Shown here in pieces: positions 10,518 through 18,229 of a stretch of 34,463 nucleotides of DNA. The notes beneath the pieces were generated by a model that did not search any database, had not been told where the DNA came from, and saw nothing but the letters and a program-made list of their open reading frames with translations. The DNA lies in the NCBI GenBank assembly GCA_937132035.1, contig CAKZOA010000474.1:1-34463 (forward strand), read 5' to 3'. The DNA is from an uncultured Desulfobulbaceae bacterium. GTDB taxonomy: Bacteria > Desulfobacterota > Desulfobulbia > Desulfobulbales > Desulfocapsaceae. The position numbers were made by a program, and so were the translations under genes. The stretch's first letter is position 1, and each line of letters begins with the position of its first letter.

Positions 10518-12041
10518 TTAGTTGAGACCCTTGGTCGCCTTGAATGTTTCACCAAAGCTGGTCAGTGCTTTATTCAGTTTCTCCTTGATCGGATCGGTGA
10601 ACTCTTTCTGCTCTTTCAAGTCAGAGAAGATGGAAGGATCGTTCGACTCAATGTAATTGTAGAGTTCCTGCTCGTAGTCGGCCAGGGTGTCCACCGGCAG
10701 CTTGTCGAGGTGGCCATTGGCACCGGAGTAAATGATGACAACCTGCTTTTCCATGGGCAGCGGCTGATACTGCGGCTGCTTGAGAATTTCGACCAGCCTC
10801 TCACCTCGGGTAAGCTGGGCCTGGGTCTTGGCATCAAGATCGGAACCGAAGGCGGCGAAAGCCGCGAGCTCACGATACTGGGCGAGATCGAGTCGCAGAG
10901 TACCCGCCACCTGCTTCATGGCCTTGACCTGAGCGGCGCCACCAACACGCGATACGGAGAGACCGACGTTGATCGCCGGTCGAACACCGGAGAAGAACAG
11001 GTTCGGCTCGAGATAGACCTGGCCGTCGGTGATGGAGATAACGTTTGTGGGAATAAAGGCGGAAACGTCACCGGCCTGGGTTTCGATGATCGGCAGGGCG
11101 GTAAGAGAACCGGCGCCGAGTTCGTCATTGAGCTTGGAGGCCCGCTCAAGCAGACGCGAGTGATTGAAGAAAATATCGCCGGGATAGGCTTCGCGTCCAG
11201 GAGGACGACGGAGAAGCAGAGAGAGTTCGCGATAGGATACGGCCTGCTTGGAAAGATCATCGTAGATGATCAGGGCGTGCTGACCGTTGTCACGGAAATA
11301 CTCGCCCATGGCGCAGCCGGCGAAGGGAGCGATGTACTGCATCGGCGCCGGATCAGAGGCACAGGCGGCGACAACCGTGGTATATTCCATGGCGCCGTGC
11401 TTGCGCAGGGCCTCGACCACCAGGGCTACCGTCGATTTTTTCTGGCCGACAGCGACATAGATGCAATGCACGTCGGTTTCTTTCTGGGCGATGATGGCAT
11501 CGACGCACAGAGCGGTTTTACCGATCTGACGATCGCCGATGATCAGCTCGCGCTGGCCGCGTCCAACCGGTGTCATGGCGTCAACTGCCTTGGCGCCGGT
11601 ATAGCAGGGCTCATGCACACCCTTCCGGGCGATAACGCCGGGGGCCAGAACCTCTATCTTGGAGGTCTGCTTGGCGTCTATGGCGCCCAGACCGTCGATG
11701 GGATAGCCGATACCGTCGACGACGCGGCCTTCCATTTCGGGGCCGACTGGAACCTCTGCGATGCGGTTGGTACGCTTGACAATGTCGCCTTCCTTGATCT
11801 TGTCAACGCTGCCGAGTACGGCGCAACCGACATTGTCTTCCTCGAGGTTGAGGGCAAGACCCATGATGCCGCCGGGAAACTCAAGAAGCTCCAGGGCCAT
11901 ACAGTTTCTCACTCCATATACACGAGCAATACCGTCACCGACAGAGATAACCGTTCCTGTCTCGCTCAGGTCAATACTTGTCTCGTACTCCCCAATCTGG
12001 TCTTTGATAATCTGACTGATTTCTTCGGCTTTGATCTGCAT
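10518..12041 (-). CDS. atpA: ATP synthase F1 subunit alpha
   Basis: A 507-residue non-catalytic, nucleotide-binding alpha subunit. The P-loop is GDRQIGKT (169-176, Lys175). The family blocks [46 protein letters not shown] and [25 protein letters not shown] are present. The ATG at 12041 is directly next to the TAG of atpH (12042-12044), and its GGGAGAG ribosome site lies inside atpH. This implies tight translational coupling in the operon. Confidence 0.97.
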   Translation of the reverse strand: MQIKAEEISQIIKDQIGEYETSIDLSETGTVISVGDGIARVYGVRNCMALELLEFPGGIMGLALNLEEDNVGCAVLGSVDKIKEGDIVKRTNRIAEVPVGPEMEGRVVDGIGYPIDGLGAIDAKQTSKIEVLAPGVIARKGVHEPCYTGAKAVDAMTPVGRGQRELIIGDRQIGKTALCVDAIIAQKETDVHCIYVAVGQKKSTVALVVEALRKHGAMEYTTVVAACASDPAPMQYIAPFAGCAMGEYFRDNGQHALIIYDDLSKQAVSYRELSLLLRRPPGREAYPGDIFFNHSRLLERASKLNDELGAGSLTALPIIETQAGDVSAFIPTNVISITDGQVYLEPNLFFSGVRPAINVGLSVSRVGGAAQVKAMKQVAGTLRLDLAQYRELAAFAAFGSDLDAKTQAQLTRGERLVEILKQPQYQPLPMEKQVVIIYSGANGHLDKLPVDTLADYEQELYNYIESNDPSIFSDLKEQKEFTDPIKEKLNKALTSFGETFKATKGLN

Positions 12042-12587
12042 CTATTCTCTCCCTCTAATGGAATCTTTTAAACCTGCAAGCTGTGTCTTGATACTGCCGT
12101 CCAGAACCAAATCTCCCACCTTAGCCACAATTCCTCCTATCAGGGAGGGATCGACGCTGGTGGACAGTTCAACCTGCTTGCCTGTTAACTTTTCTAGTGC
12201 CGCCTTAACCTTGGCCTGCAATTCATCACTGAGTTCTACTGCTGAAGTAACGGATCCATGGCTAATGTTCTTTTCCTCGTCGACCATCATCCTGAACTCT
12301 TCAGCGATCTCAGGCAGGATGTCGGCACGTTTTTTCTCCACCAGCAGGTTGAGAAAATTTGCCGGAACCTTGTCAACGCTCATGGAATCGATCAGAGAAG
12401 CCATCACCTTCTGCCTGACATCGATTGGGTAGAGGGGATTCGTCAGAGCATCAGCAACTTCCGGAGTAGAAGTATAAAGCCCGGCCACTCCCTGGAGCGT
12501 TTCGTTGTAGGCTTCATACGCATCGTTTTCTTTGCCAACGGCGAAAAGCGCCTTGGCGTATCTTCGCGCTAATATTGTCTGTTTCAC
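12042..12587 (-). CDS. atpH: ATP synthase F1 subunit delta
   Basis: A 181-residue delta subunit (OSCP homologue) that joins the peripheral stalk to the top of F1. It begins MKQTILARRYAKALF, the standard N-terminal helix, and has the C-terminal family block VDPSLIGGIVAKVGDLVLDGSIKTQL. The start is a GTG at 12587 that overlaps the atpF TGA in the pattern GTGA. The GTG start may lower its translation relative to the subunits needed in three copies. Confidence 0.94.
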   Translation of the reverse strand: MKQTILARRYAKALFAVGKENDAYEAYNETLQGVAGLYTSTPEVADALTNPLYPIDVRQKVMASLIDSMSVDKVPANFLNLLVEKKRADILPEIAEEFRMMVDEEKNISHGSVTSAVELSDELQAKVKAALEKLTGKQVELSTSVDPSLIGGIVAKVGDLVLDGSIKTQLAGLKDSIRGRE

Positions 12588-13339
12588 TGTACGGCCTCTA
12601 CTTTATCTAGGTAATCTTCAATGATCTTGACCTGATCTTCAGGTTTGAGATTCTTTACGATTAACTCCTCGGCCATGGCAGCCGCCTGATTGGCAATATC
12701 GTCTTTGAGCTTGCGTCGGGCAATCATGAACTCATTGGCTATGGTCATTTCCGCCTGACGCTTCATGTCTGCGGCAGCCTGCTCGGCTTTCTCGAGAATT
12801 TTGGCCTTTTCTATCTCTGCCTGGGCAACGGCTTTATCGACAATGGTGTCTATCTCTTGTTCCATGCCGGCAAGCTTTCCCTCAAACTGGTGATACGACT
12901 TCTCCGCTTCAGCCTTTCTCGCTTCCAGATCTTCGATCTCGTCCTTGATTTTCTGCTGACGTCCGGAAAGACCGCCGGCAATCGGCTTGGCGCCGAATTT
13001 CACCAGCAGAAAGACGAGAACGGCAAAGTTAAGGATACGAAAGAACAGATCCCATAGTTTCTCTGAAGAAAGACTGCCTCCGTACGCCTCTCCATGCTCA
13101 CCTTCAACCTCGTGCTCCTCGATCGGATGGGTGACATCGCCGACCACCGGGTATTCACCGCTTTTGGCTTCGGCCCCGTGTTCGGCCTGGGTGGCATCTG
13201 CCAGAAGGATCTGTCCGGTGTTTTCCGCTACTGCATGTCCGGTATCACCGGCAGCCCAAACCGCCGAAGCCGTCAGGCAGAACCAGAGCGCCACCGCAAC
13301 CAGACTCACTCCGCTGGTAATGTGCTTTACTCCTCTCAT
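12584..13339 (-). CDS. atpF: ATP synthase Fo b-type subunit with N-terminal signal-like extension
   Basis: A 251-residue b-type peripheral stalk subunit, about 90 residues longer than a usual b. Residues 1-30 look like a signal peptide (VSLVAVALWFCLTASAVWAA). Residues 31-90 are a His/Glu-rich linker (VTHPIEEHEVEGEHGEAYGG). The normal b transmembrane helix follows (LWDLFFRILNFAVLVFLLVKF, about 95-115), then the charged coiled coil (QKIKDEIEDLEARKAEAEK) and a C-terminal delta-binding end. The start is well supported by GGAAGGAGT and by its position 2 bp after the atpF' stop. The extension would place a short domain outside the membrane before the anchor helix. Confidence 0.9.
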   Translation of the reverse strand: MRGVKHITSGVSLVAVALWFCLTASAVWAAGDTGHAVAENTGQILLADATQAEHGAEAKSGEYPVVGDVTHPIEEHEVEGEHGEAYGGSLSSEKLWDLFFRILNFAVLVFLLVKFGAKPIAGGLSGRQQKIKDEIEDLEARKAEAEKSYHQFEGKLAGMEQEIDTIVDKAVAQAEIEKAKILEKAEQAAADMKRQAEMTIANEFMIARRKLKDDIANQAAAMAEELIVKNLKPEDQVKIIEDYLDKVEAVQ

Positions 13340-13341
13340 TG

Positions 13342-13767
13342 TTAGAGACTCCTTCCAAGAATTTTTCCTGCCATGTCGGATGCAAAAGCCTCTAGATTCT
13401 CCTGGAGGGTTTTTCCAGCAGCATCAACCTGACTTTTCAGTTCCGTCATTTTCTCTTTCTTCCCGGCCTCAACTTCTGCTTTTATCTCGGCGAGCTTCTT
13501 GTTCCCCGCCTCGGCGGCTTCCGTCCGCGCCGAGTCAAGAGCCGCTTTGGCCTTGCCGGAAGCCTGGGCCATCTTCTTGTCTACTTCTTCCTGCCGGAGA
13601 CGGGCATTTTTCTGGAATCGTTCGATATCCTCCTGCATCCCCTGCATCTTCTTCGATCTGTCGCGCAGAATACCCAGTACGGGTTTGTACAGAACTTTAT
13701 TCAGAAGAAACATCAAAATGATGATGTTTATCATCTGAATAATTAAGGTGATGTCCATCGTAATCAT
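13342..13767 (-). CDS. atpF': ATP synthase Fo b'-type subunit, first gene of the atp operon
   Basis: A 141-residue b/b' subunit. The N-terminal membrane helix (LIIQMINIIILMFLLNKVLY) is followed by a long charged coiled coil (residues ~35-125) that dimerises to make the peripheral stalk. With the longer neighbour it suggests a b/b' heterodimer. The ATG at 13767 has a GGGAG about 10 nt upstream; an alternative Met is 3 codons later. No Fo a (atpB) or c (atpE) gene is present, so the Fo rotor genes must lie elsewhere, a split arrangement known in several proteobacterial groups. Confidence 0.9.
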   Translation of the reverse strand: MITMDITLIIQMINIIILMFLLNKVLYKPVLGILRDRSKKMQGMQEDIERFQKNARLRQEEVDKKMAQASGKAKAALDSARTEAAEAGNKKLAEIKAEVEAGKKEKMTELKSQVDAAGKTLQENLEAFASDMAGKILGRSL

Positions 13768-13808
13768 GTTTACACGCTCCCGGTCGGCTTAGAAAAAATA
13801 GTATTAAA

Positions 13809-13826
13809 CATTCAGCTGCCTGAATG
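13809..13826 (-). repeat. Hairpin followed by T-rich tract in the atp leader / after alaS
   Basis: CATTCAG and CTGAATG pair around CTGC. On the minus strand the hairpin is followed by TTTAATACTATTTTTT. It is downstream of alaS and also inside the presumed 5' leader of the atp operon, so it could be a weak alaS terminator or an attenuator for atp. Stem GC content is low. Confidence 0.35.
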
Positions 13827-13890
13827 ACGACATGCTGCTGGTAAACATATTTGTGCAAGCGAATGAATCAATGGCCATCCGGCGCTAAAA

Positions 13891-13904
13891 TGAATGGCCA
13901 TTCA
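13891..13904. promoter_or_regulatory. Perfect 14-bp palindrome, candidate operator of the atp operon
   Basis: TGAATGGCCATTCA is a perfect palindrome. A related box, TGAATCAATGGCCAT, lies at 13864-13878, about 23 bp away (roughly two helical turns). Both share the ATGGCCAT core. The palindrome falls just downstream of the predicted atp transcription start, as expected of a repressor site. The regulator is unknown. Confidence 0.4.
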
Positions 13905-13916
13905 CAACGAGAAAAA

Positions 13917-13945
13917 TCTTTACTGCAAATATTCTCAGGTGTCAA
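13917..13945 (-). promoter_or_regulatory. Candidate sigma-70 promoter for the atp operon
   Basis: On the minus strand a perfect -35 TTGACA (13940-13945) is followed after 17 bp by TAAAGA (13917-13922), a weak -10. It would give a leader of about 140 nt before atpF'. No better pair is visible between alaS and atpF' (13768-14040). Confidence 0.45.
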
Positions 13946-14040
13946 CCAATTTATATAGAACAGGAACTTAACACCACAATTCATACTTTTTTTCTATGAC
14001 ATCAATGTCCGTATCATATCACCGCAAATACAGGTCTGGC

Positions 14041-16686
14041 CTAACCGCCAAGAATATCTTCGACATTTGCCGGCACCGAGCGAATGGCCTCGCCGATTTT
14101 ATCAGGCATATTCCCGCCTGCCTGAGCCATGTCCGGCCTGCCTCCACCCTTGCCTCCGACAATTCTGGCACATCTGTTGACCAGCTCTCCGGCGGTTATC
14201 CGGTCGGTCAGATCTTTGGTGACGATCGCCAGCAGCGCCGCCTTGTCTTTGATGACACCGCCTAAAACAGCAACGCCACTGTCGAGCTGATCCCGGACTT
14301 TGTCGCCCACTTCACGCAGGGTCTTGGGACTGTCGAGAACTATTTCGGCGGCGACGACCTTGACGCCTCCGACTTCGATGGCATTCCCCAAAAGCGTGTT
14401 CAGATCGGCGCTGGCCAGGTTCCTGGATAGATCGGCAATCTGCCTCTCCAGTGTGCGCTGCTCTTCGAGCAGATGACTCACTTTATCTACCAGGTCTTCG
14501 GGACGGCTGTTGAGGATGCCAGCCAGGGCGGTCTGTTTCCTCCAGGCCTCCTGAACGTGGTCGAATGCAGATCCGCCGGCGATAGCTTCGATTCGCCTCA
14601 CACCCGAGGCGATGCCCGTTTCCGAGAGTATCTTGAATAGCCCTATCTCACCGGTGGCTCCCACATGGGTGCCGCCGCACAGTTCCTTGCTGTAGTCTTC
14701 GAGGTTAACCACTCTCACCTCTTCTCCATATTTTTCACCAAACAGCGCCGTGGCACCTTCAGCGATGGCATCATCACGGCTGAGCAGCCTGGTCTGCACC
14801 GGCATGTTCGATCTAATTTTGACATTGACCAACTCCTCGATACTCTCGATCTCCTTTTCGGTAAGAGGCGAAAAATGAGTGAAATCGAACCGCAGACGCG
14901 TCGGACCGACCAGGGAGCCTGCCTGCTTGACATGATCTCCCAGTATTTTTCTCAGCGCCGCATGGAGAAGGTGAGTGGCGGTGTGATTGGCGGCCGTCTC
15001 CCTCCTGCTGCTGGTTTCCACCTGAAGAACAAGCTGCTGCCCTGGACGAAGCTCCCCTTCCAGAACCTCAACTGCATGGAGGACCAGTTCGCCCTCGGAG
15101 GTAGTGGCCGACACGGCGGCGGAACCGCCGTCCCAGCTCAAATGCCCCGTATCGCCCATCTGGCCGCCGGCCTCAGCATAAAAAGGCGTCTCGACGACGA
15201 CCAGGCTGCCTTTCTCACCCGCGTTCATCGATTCCACCACAACGCCCTCGTTATCGAGCAGCGCCTCGGCTGTGGTCGTACTCTGCAGGTGGTCATAGCC
15301 GATAAAGCGGGTTGAACAGCCTTTTTCGAGCAGCCTTTTTATGCCTTCGCTGCGCAGCCGTATGCCCTCGCCCTTCTGGGAAGCCCTGGACTTGGCCCGT
15401 TGCCCCTCCATGGCCTCGGTAAACCCGGCCTCGTCGAAATCGAGTCCCCGTTCCAGAGAGATGTCCCTGACGATGTCCACAGGAAAGCCGTAGGTGTCAT
15501 AGAGCTTGAAAATGAATTCGCCGGAGATCAGATTCTGCTCATGCTGCTGCAGGCGGTCTATCTCGCTGTCGAGCAGGGCCAGGCCGTGCCCCAGGGTCTC
15601 GAGGAAGCGCTCCTCCTCCTTGTTGACAACCTTCTTCAACAGTTCTCTGGCATCTTTGAGATGCGGATAGGCGTGCTCCATCGACGCGGAAACAACGGCT
15701 GTCACCTCGTTGAGAAAGGGTTTGGACAAGCCGAGATTTTTGCCGTAACGAACGGCCCGACGCATGATCCTCCTGAGCACGTAGCCCCGGCCTTCATTGG
15801 CAGGCAGAACGCCATCGGCAACGAGAAAGGCCGTGGCACGGGCGTGGTCGGCTATGACCCGCATGGCGACGTTGACTGCCTCGCTGTCGCCGTACTTCAC
15901 GCCGGAAAGCTGCTCGAGCTTTTCCATGACCGGGGCAAAGAGGTCGGTGTCGAAATTATTGAGCTTGCCCTGCAGGACCGCTACCACCCGCTCAAGCCCC
16001 ATACCGGTATCGATGCTGGGTTTGGGCAGCAGGCTCATTTCCCCGTCGGCCGAACGGTTAAACTGCATAAACACCAGATTCCACAGCTCGAGGAATCGGT
16101 CGCAGTCGCAGCCGAGCCGGCATTCCGGCCTGCCGCAACCCGCCTCCTCGCCCTGGTCGATATGGATCTCGGAGCAAGGTCCGCAGGGGCCGGTATCGCC
16201 CATGGCCCAGAAATTGTCCTCCTCGCCCATGCGTACTATCCTTCCCGGCGGCAAGCCTTCGATCTTCTCCCACAGCTCCTGCGCCTCGTCATCGTCTTCG
16301 AAGATGGACACCCAAAGCTGTTCGCTGGGCAGGCCAAGCTCCACGGTGAGAAATTCCCAGGCATAGCGGATGGCGTCTTCCTTGAAATAATCGCCAAAAC
16401 TGAAGTTGCCCAGCATTTCGAAGAAGGTGTGATGTCTGGCGGTATAGCCGACGTTTTCCAGATCGTTATGCTTGCCGCCGGCGCGGACGCAGCGCTGGCT
16501 GGTGACGGCACGCACATAGTCCCTTTTTTCCTCACCCATGAAGACCGTTTTGAACTGGACCATGCCGGCGTTGGTGAACAGCAGGGTCGGATCGTCTGCC
16601 GGAACCAGGGAAGAGCTGTCGACGACGGTGTGTCCATGTTTCTGAAAGTATTCCAGGAATTTGTTGCGGATCTCGTTTCCAGTCAT
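14041..16686 (-). CDS. alaS: Alanyl-tRNA synthetase
   Basis: An 881-residue class II enzyme that charges tRNA-Ala and edits mischarged Ser and Gly. Motif 1/2 region blocks near the N-terminus (DDPTLLFTNAGMVQFK, TSQRCVRAGGKHNDLENVG, RHHTFFEMLGNFSFGDYF) are typical. The editing domain has zinc-site residues His568 and His572 (NHTATH) and Cys670 and His674 (CGGTH). The C-terminal DHHA1 domain holds GGKGGGRPDMAQAGG. All domains are present and length is normal. No Shine-Dalgarno box is obvious before the ATG at 16686. A 10-bp direct repeat (AGTCAAATAC at 16721-16730 and 16733-16742) lies upstream and gives two overlapping TTGACT boxes on the minus strand. Confidence 0.97.
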   Translation of the reverse strand: MTGNEIRNKFLEYFQKHGHTVVDSSSLVPADDPTLLFTNAGMVQFKTVFMGEEKRDYVRAVTSQRCVRAGGKHNDLENVGYTARHHTFFEMLGNFSFGDYFKEDAIRYAWEFLTVELGLPSEQLWVSIFEDDDEAQELWEKIEGLPPGRIVRMGEEDNFWAMGDTGPCGPCSEIHIDQGEEAGCGRPECRLGCDCDRFLELWNLVFMQFNRSADGEMSLLPKPSIDTGMGLERVVAVLQGKLNNFDTDLFAPVMEKLEQLSGVKYGDSEAVNVAMRVIADHARATAFLVADGVLPANEGRGYVLRRIMRRAVRYGKNLGLSKPFLNEVTAVVSASMEHAYPHLKDARELLKKVVNKEEERFLETLGHGLALLDSEIDRLQQHEQNLISGEFIFKLYDTYGFPVDIVRDISLERGLDFDEAGFTEAMEGQRAKSRASQKGEGIRLRSEGIKRLLEKGCSTRFIGYDHLQSTTTAEALLDNEGVVVESMNAGEKGSLVVVETPFYAEAGGQMGDTGHLSWDGGSAAVSATTSEGELVLHAVEVLEGELRPGQQLVLQVETSSRRETAANHTATHLLHAALRKILGDHVKQAGSLVGPTRLRFDFTHFSPLTEKEIESIEELVNVKIRSNMPVQTRLLSRDDAIAEGATALFGEKYGEEVRVVNLEDYSKELCGGTHVGATGEIGLFKILSETGIASGVRRIEAIAGGSAFDHVQEAWRKQTALAGILNSRPEDLVDKVSHLLEEQRTLERQIADLSRNLASADLNTLLGNAIEVGGVKVVAAEIVLDSPKTLREVGDKVRDQLDSGVAVLGGVIKDKAALLAIVTKDLTDRITAGELVNRCARIVGGKGGGRPDMAQAGGNMPDKIGEAIRSVPANVEDILGG

Positions 16687-16764
16687 ATGCTTTATCGTGA
16701 TTTTTTTTGTAGGTTATTGGAGTCAAATACGTAGTCAAATACCATTTCCACGTATCTTGCGGTC

Positions 16765-17346
16765 TCAGCCGTTTTCCTTGGTAAAGGCAATAATGTGAGG
16801 CAGCATCTGCTTAAATTCATCGGTGCCGGCCTTGCCGAGCAGCTCATAGATGATCATCTCCGCCGGACCGATCACGGCGCCGAGCTGGCGCAGCCGGTCA
16901 AGACCGTACTGGTGGTTGGCCTGATCCCTCGAGGAAACGCCATCGGCCACAATCCAGGGTGTCAGTCCTCTCTGGAGTACGCCGACGGCGCTCTGATAAA
17001 TACAGATATGCGTTTCGACGCCGACCATGATTACCGTCGTGATATCGCCTGGAAAAGAGTCGAGGGCAGTGCAGGTCTGTTCATTTTCATAGGCACCAAA
17101 CTCGACCTTATCCGGTCGCGGAATGGCGCCCATCCGCTTTTCCAGTTCTTCGACATAGGGGCCGAGCCCCTTTTTGTACTGGGTGTTGGCCAGTATCGGC
17201 ATTCCCAGGATGGCGGCGCACTCCATCATCAAAGCGATCACCCTGGTGATGTGCGCCCTCTGATGTATCTGCCGCATAAGGCTTTCCTGAGGATCAATTA
17301 TGTGCAGACAGCAGTCGGCAGGTTTCAGCAGTCGGTATGTGCTCAT
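16765..17346 (-). CDS. Isochorismatase-family cysteine hydrolase
   Basis: A 193-residue isochorismatase-fold hydrolase with the Asp-Lys-Cys set: Asp18 (HIIDPQESL), probable Lys80 (DKVEFGA) and Cys115 in VGVETHICIYQSA. The GVETHxC pattern and short length resemble the ISOC/YcaC-like group of amide hydrolases with unknown substrates, more than true isochorismatases. No siderophore, nicotinamide or ureide genes are nearby to suggest a substrate. I chose ATG 17346 (MSTYRLLKPAD) because GGAGAGGAG precedes it; an upstream ATG at 17379 lacks such support. It lies 78 bp before alaS on the same strand and may be co-transcribed with it. Confidence 0.85.
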   Translation of the reverse strand: MSTYRLLKPADCCLHIIDPQESLMRQIHQRAHITRVIALMMECAAILGMPILANTQYKKGLGPYVEELEKRMGAIPRPDKVEFGAYENEQTCTALDSFPGDITTVIMVGVETHICIYQSAVGVLQRGLTPWIVADGVSSRDQANHQYGLDRLRQLGAVIGPAEMIIYELLGKAGTDEFKQMLPHIIAFTKENG

Positions 17347-17506
17347 TTTCTCCTCTCCTGCATTTGTGTTCATCCTCACCGCGAAAACTCCCTTATGGTG
17401 CTTCTGCGATTGAACACCAGATTAACCCCACAGTAAACCCTTTTCTCGACGGCGAATCAAGACTCTCGTCATCTGGCAGGAAAAAATGATCGTGCCGCTT
17501 CAGCGA

Positions 17507-18208
17507 TCAGACATAGTCGATCCAGGTACCGGTTCTGCTGGCGCGGTAGAGGTCGTTGAGGGTCTCCAAACCGCCGGAATGGAATTTTTTTACCAGGTAA
17601 ATGAAAAGATAGGCAGTCTGCATGGCATCACCCAGAGCGCTGTGCTGGGCGAACAGAGGCAATTGGAATTTTGTGCTCAACTCATGCAGATTGAAGCTCT
17701 TCCTTCTGCTGCCGTGGCCGCAATGGAGCCCATAGAGTTCGCCATAATAACTGCGGGAAAGTCGCATGGTGTCGATCATCGGATTGTTGAGGGTGCCGCC
17801 GTAGAGCTTGCGACAGGCCTTGTCGACAAAGTCCATATCAATGGCGATGCAGTGGCCGACTATGAGCGAGTGGCCGAGGAAGCCAAGAAAACGGGGAACA
17901 ACCTCCTCCATTCTCGGAGCCGTTTTCAGCTCCTCGGGAGTAATACGGTGGATCAGCGTGGCCTCGGTGTGTCTGGTTTTATGCGGCCTGATATAGGAGG
18001 AGAAGAGCTGACCGAGATCAATCTGCATGTTTTCGATTCTGACGGCGCCAATGGATATGATCTCGCTACTCCTTTTGTCCAGGCCGGTGAGTTCGGTATC
18101 AAAAACCACAAACGAATAATCGCGTAGCGGTCTGCTCTGGTCAAAATTTCTGAAATGTTTTTTATTCTCAGAAATCAGTGCCGATTGCTTCTTCAGCCAG
18201 TGAAACAC
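17507..18208 (-). CDS. DnaQ-like 3'-5' exonuclease (DEDDh)
   Basis: A 233-residue stand-alone exonuclease of the DNA polymerase III epsilon family. The active-site residues are Asp37 and Glu39 (VVFDTELTG), Asp124 (VGHCIAIDMDF), His189 and Asp194 (HSALGDAMQTA), i.e. a complete DEDDh set. Exo I also carries the ISIGAVRI strand. About 30 residues precede the nuclease fold. It starts 21 bp after the stop of the cNMP/CBS/DUF294 gene and is surely in the same operon. This pairing recurs in other bacteria and suggests a shared signalling role rather than replication proofreading. The substrate is unknown. Confidence 0.88.
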   Translation of the reverse strand: MFHWLKKQSALISENKKHFRNFDQSRPLRDYSFVVFDTELTGLDKRSSEIISIGAVRIENMQIDLGQLFSSYIRPHKTRHTEATLIHRITPEELKTAPRMEEVVPRFLGFLGHSLIVGHCIAIDMDFVDKACRKLYGGTLNNPMIDTMRLSRSYYGELYGLHCGHGSRRKSFNLHELSTKFQLPLFAQHSALGDAMQTAYLFIYLVKKFHSGGLETLNDLYRASRTGTWIDYV

Positions 18209-18229
18209 CTCTACCGCCTTGGGCCCGTG

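Noticed and set aside
10710-12071. 453-codon plus-strand frame opposite atpA
   Set aside because: Antisense to a complete atpA with all motifs; composition is that of a codon-bias shadow and no family features appear.
15400-16734. 444-codon plus-strand frame opposite alaS
   Set aside because: Lies antisense to the conserved catalytic half of AlaS; no ribosome site and no recognisable domain.
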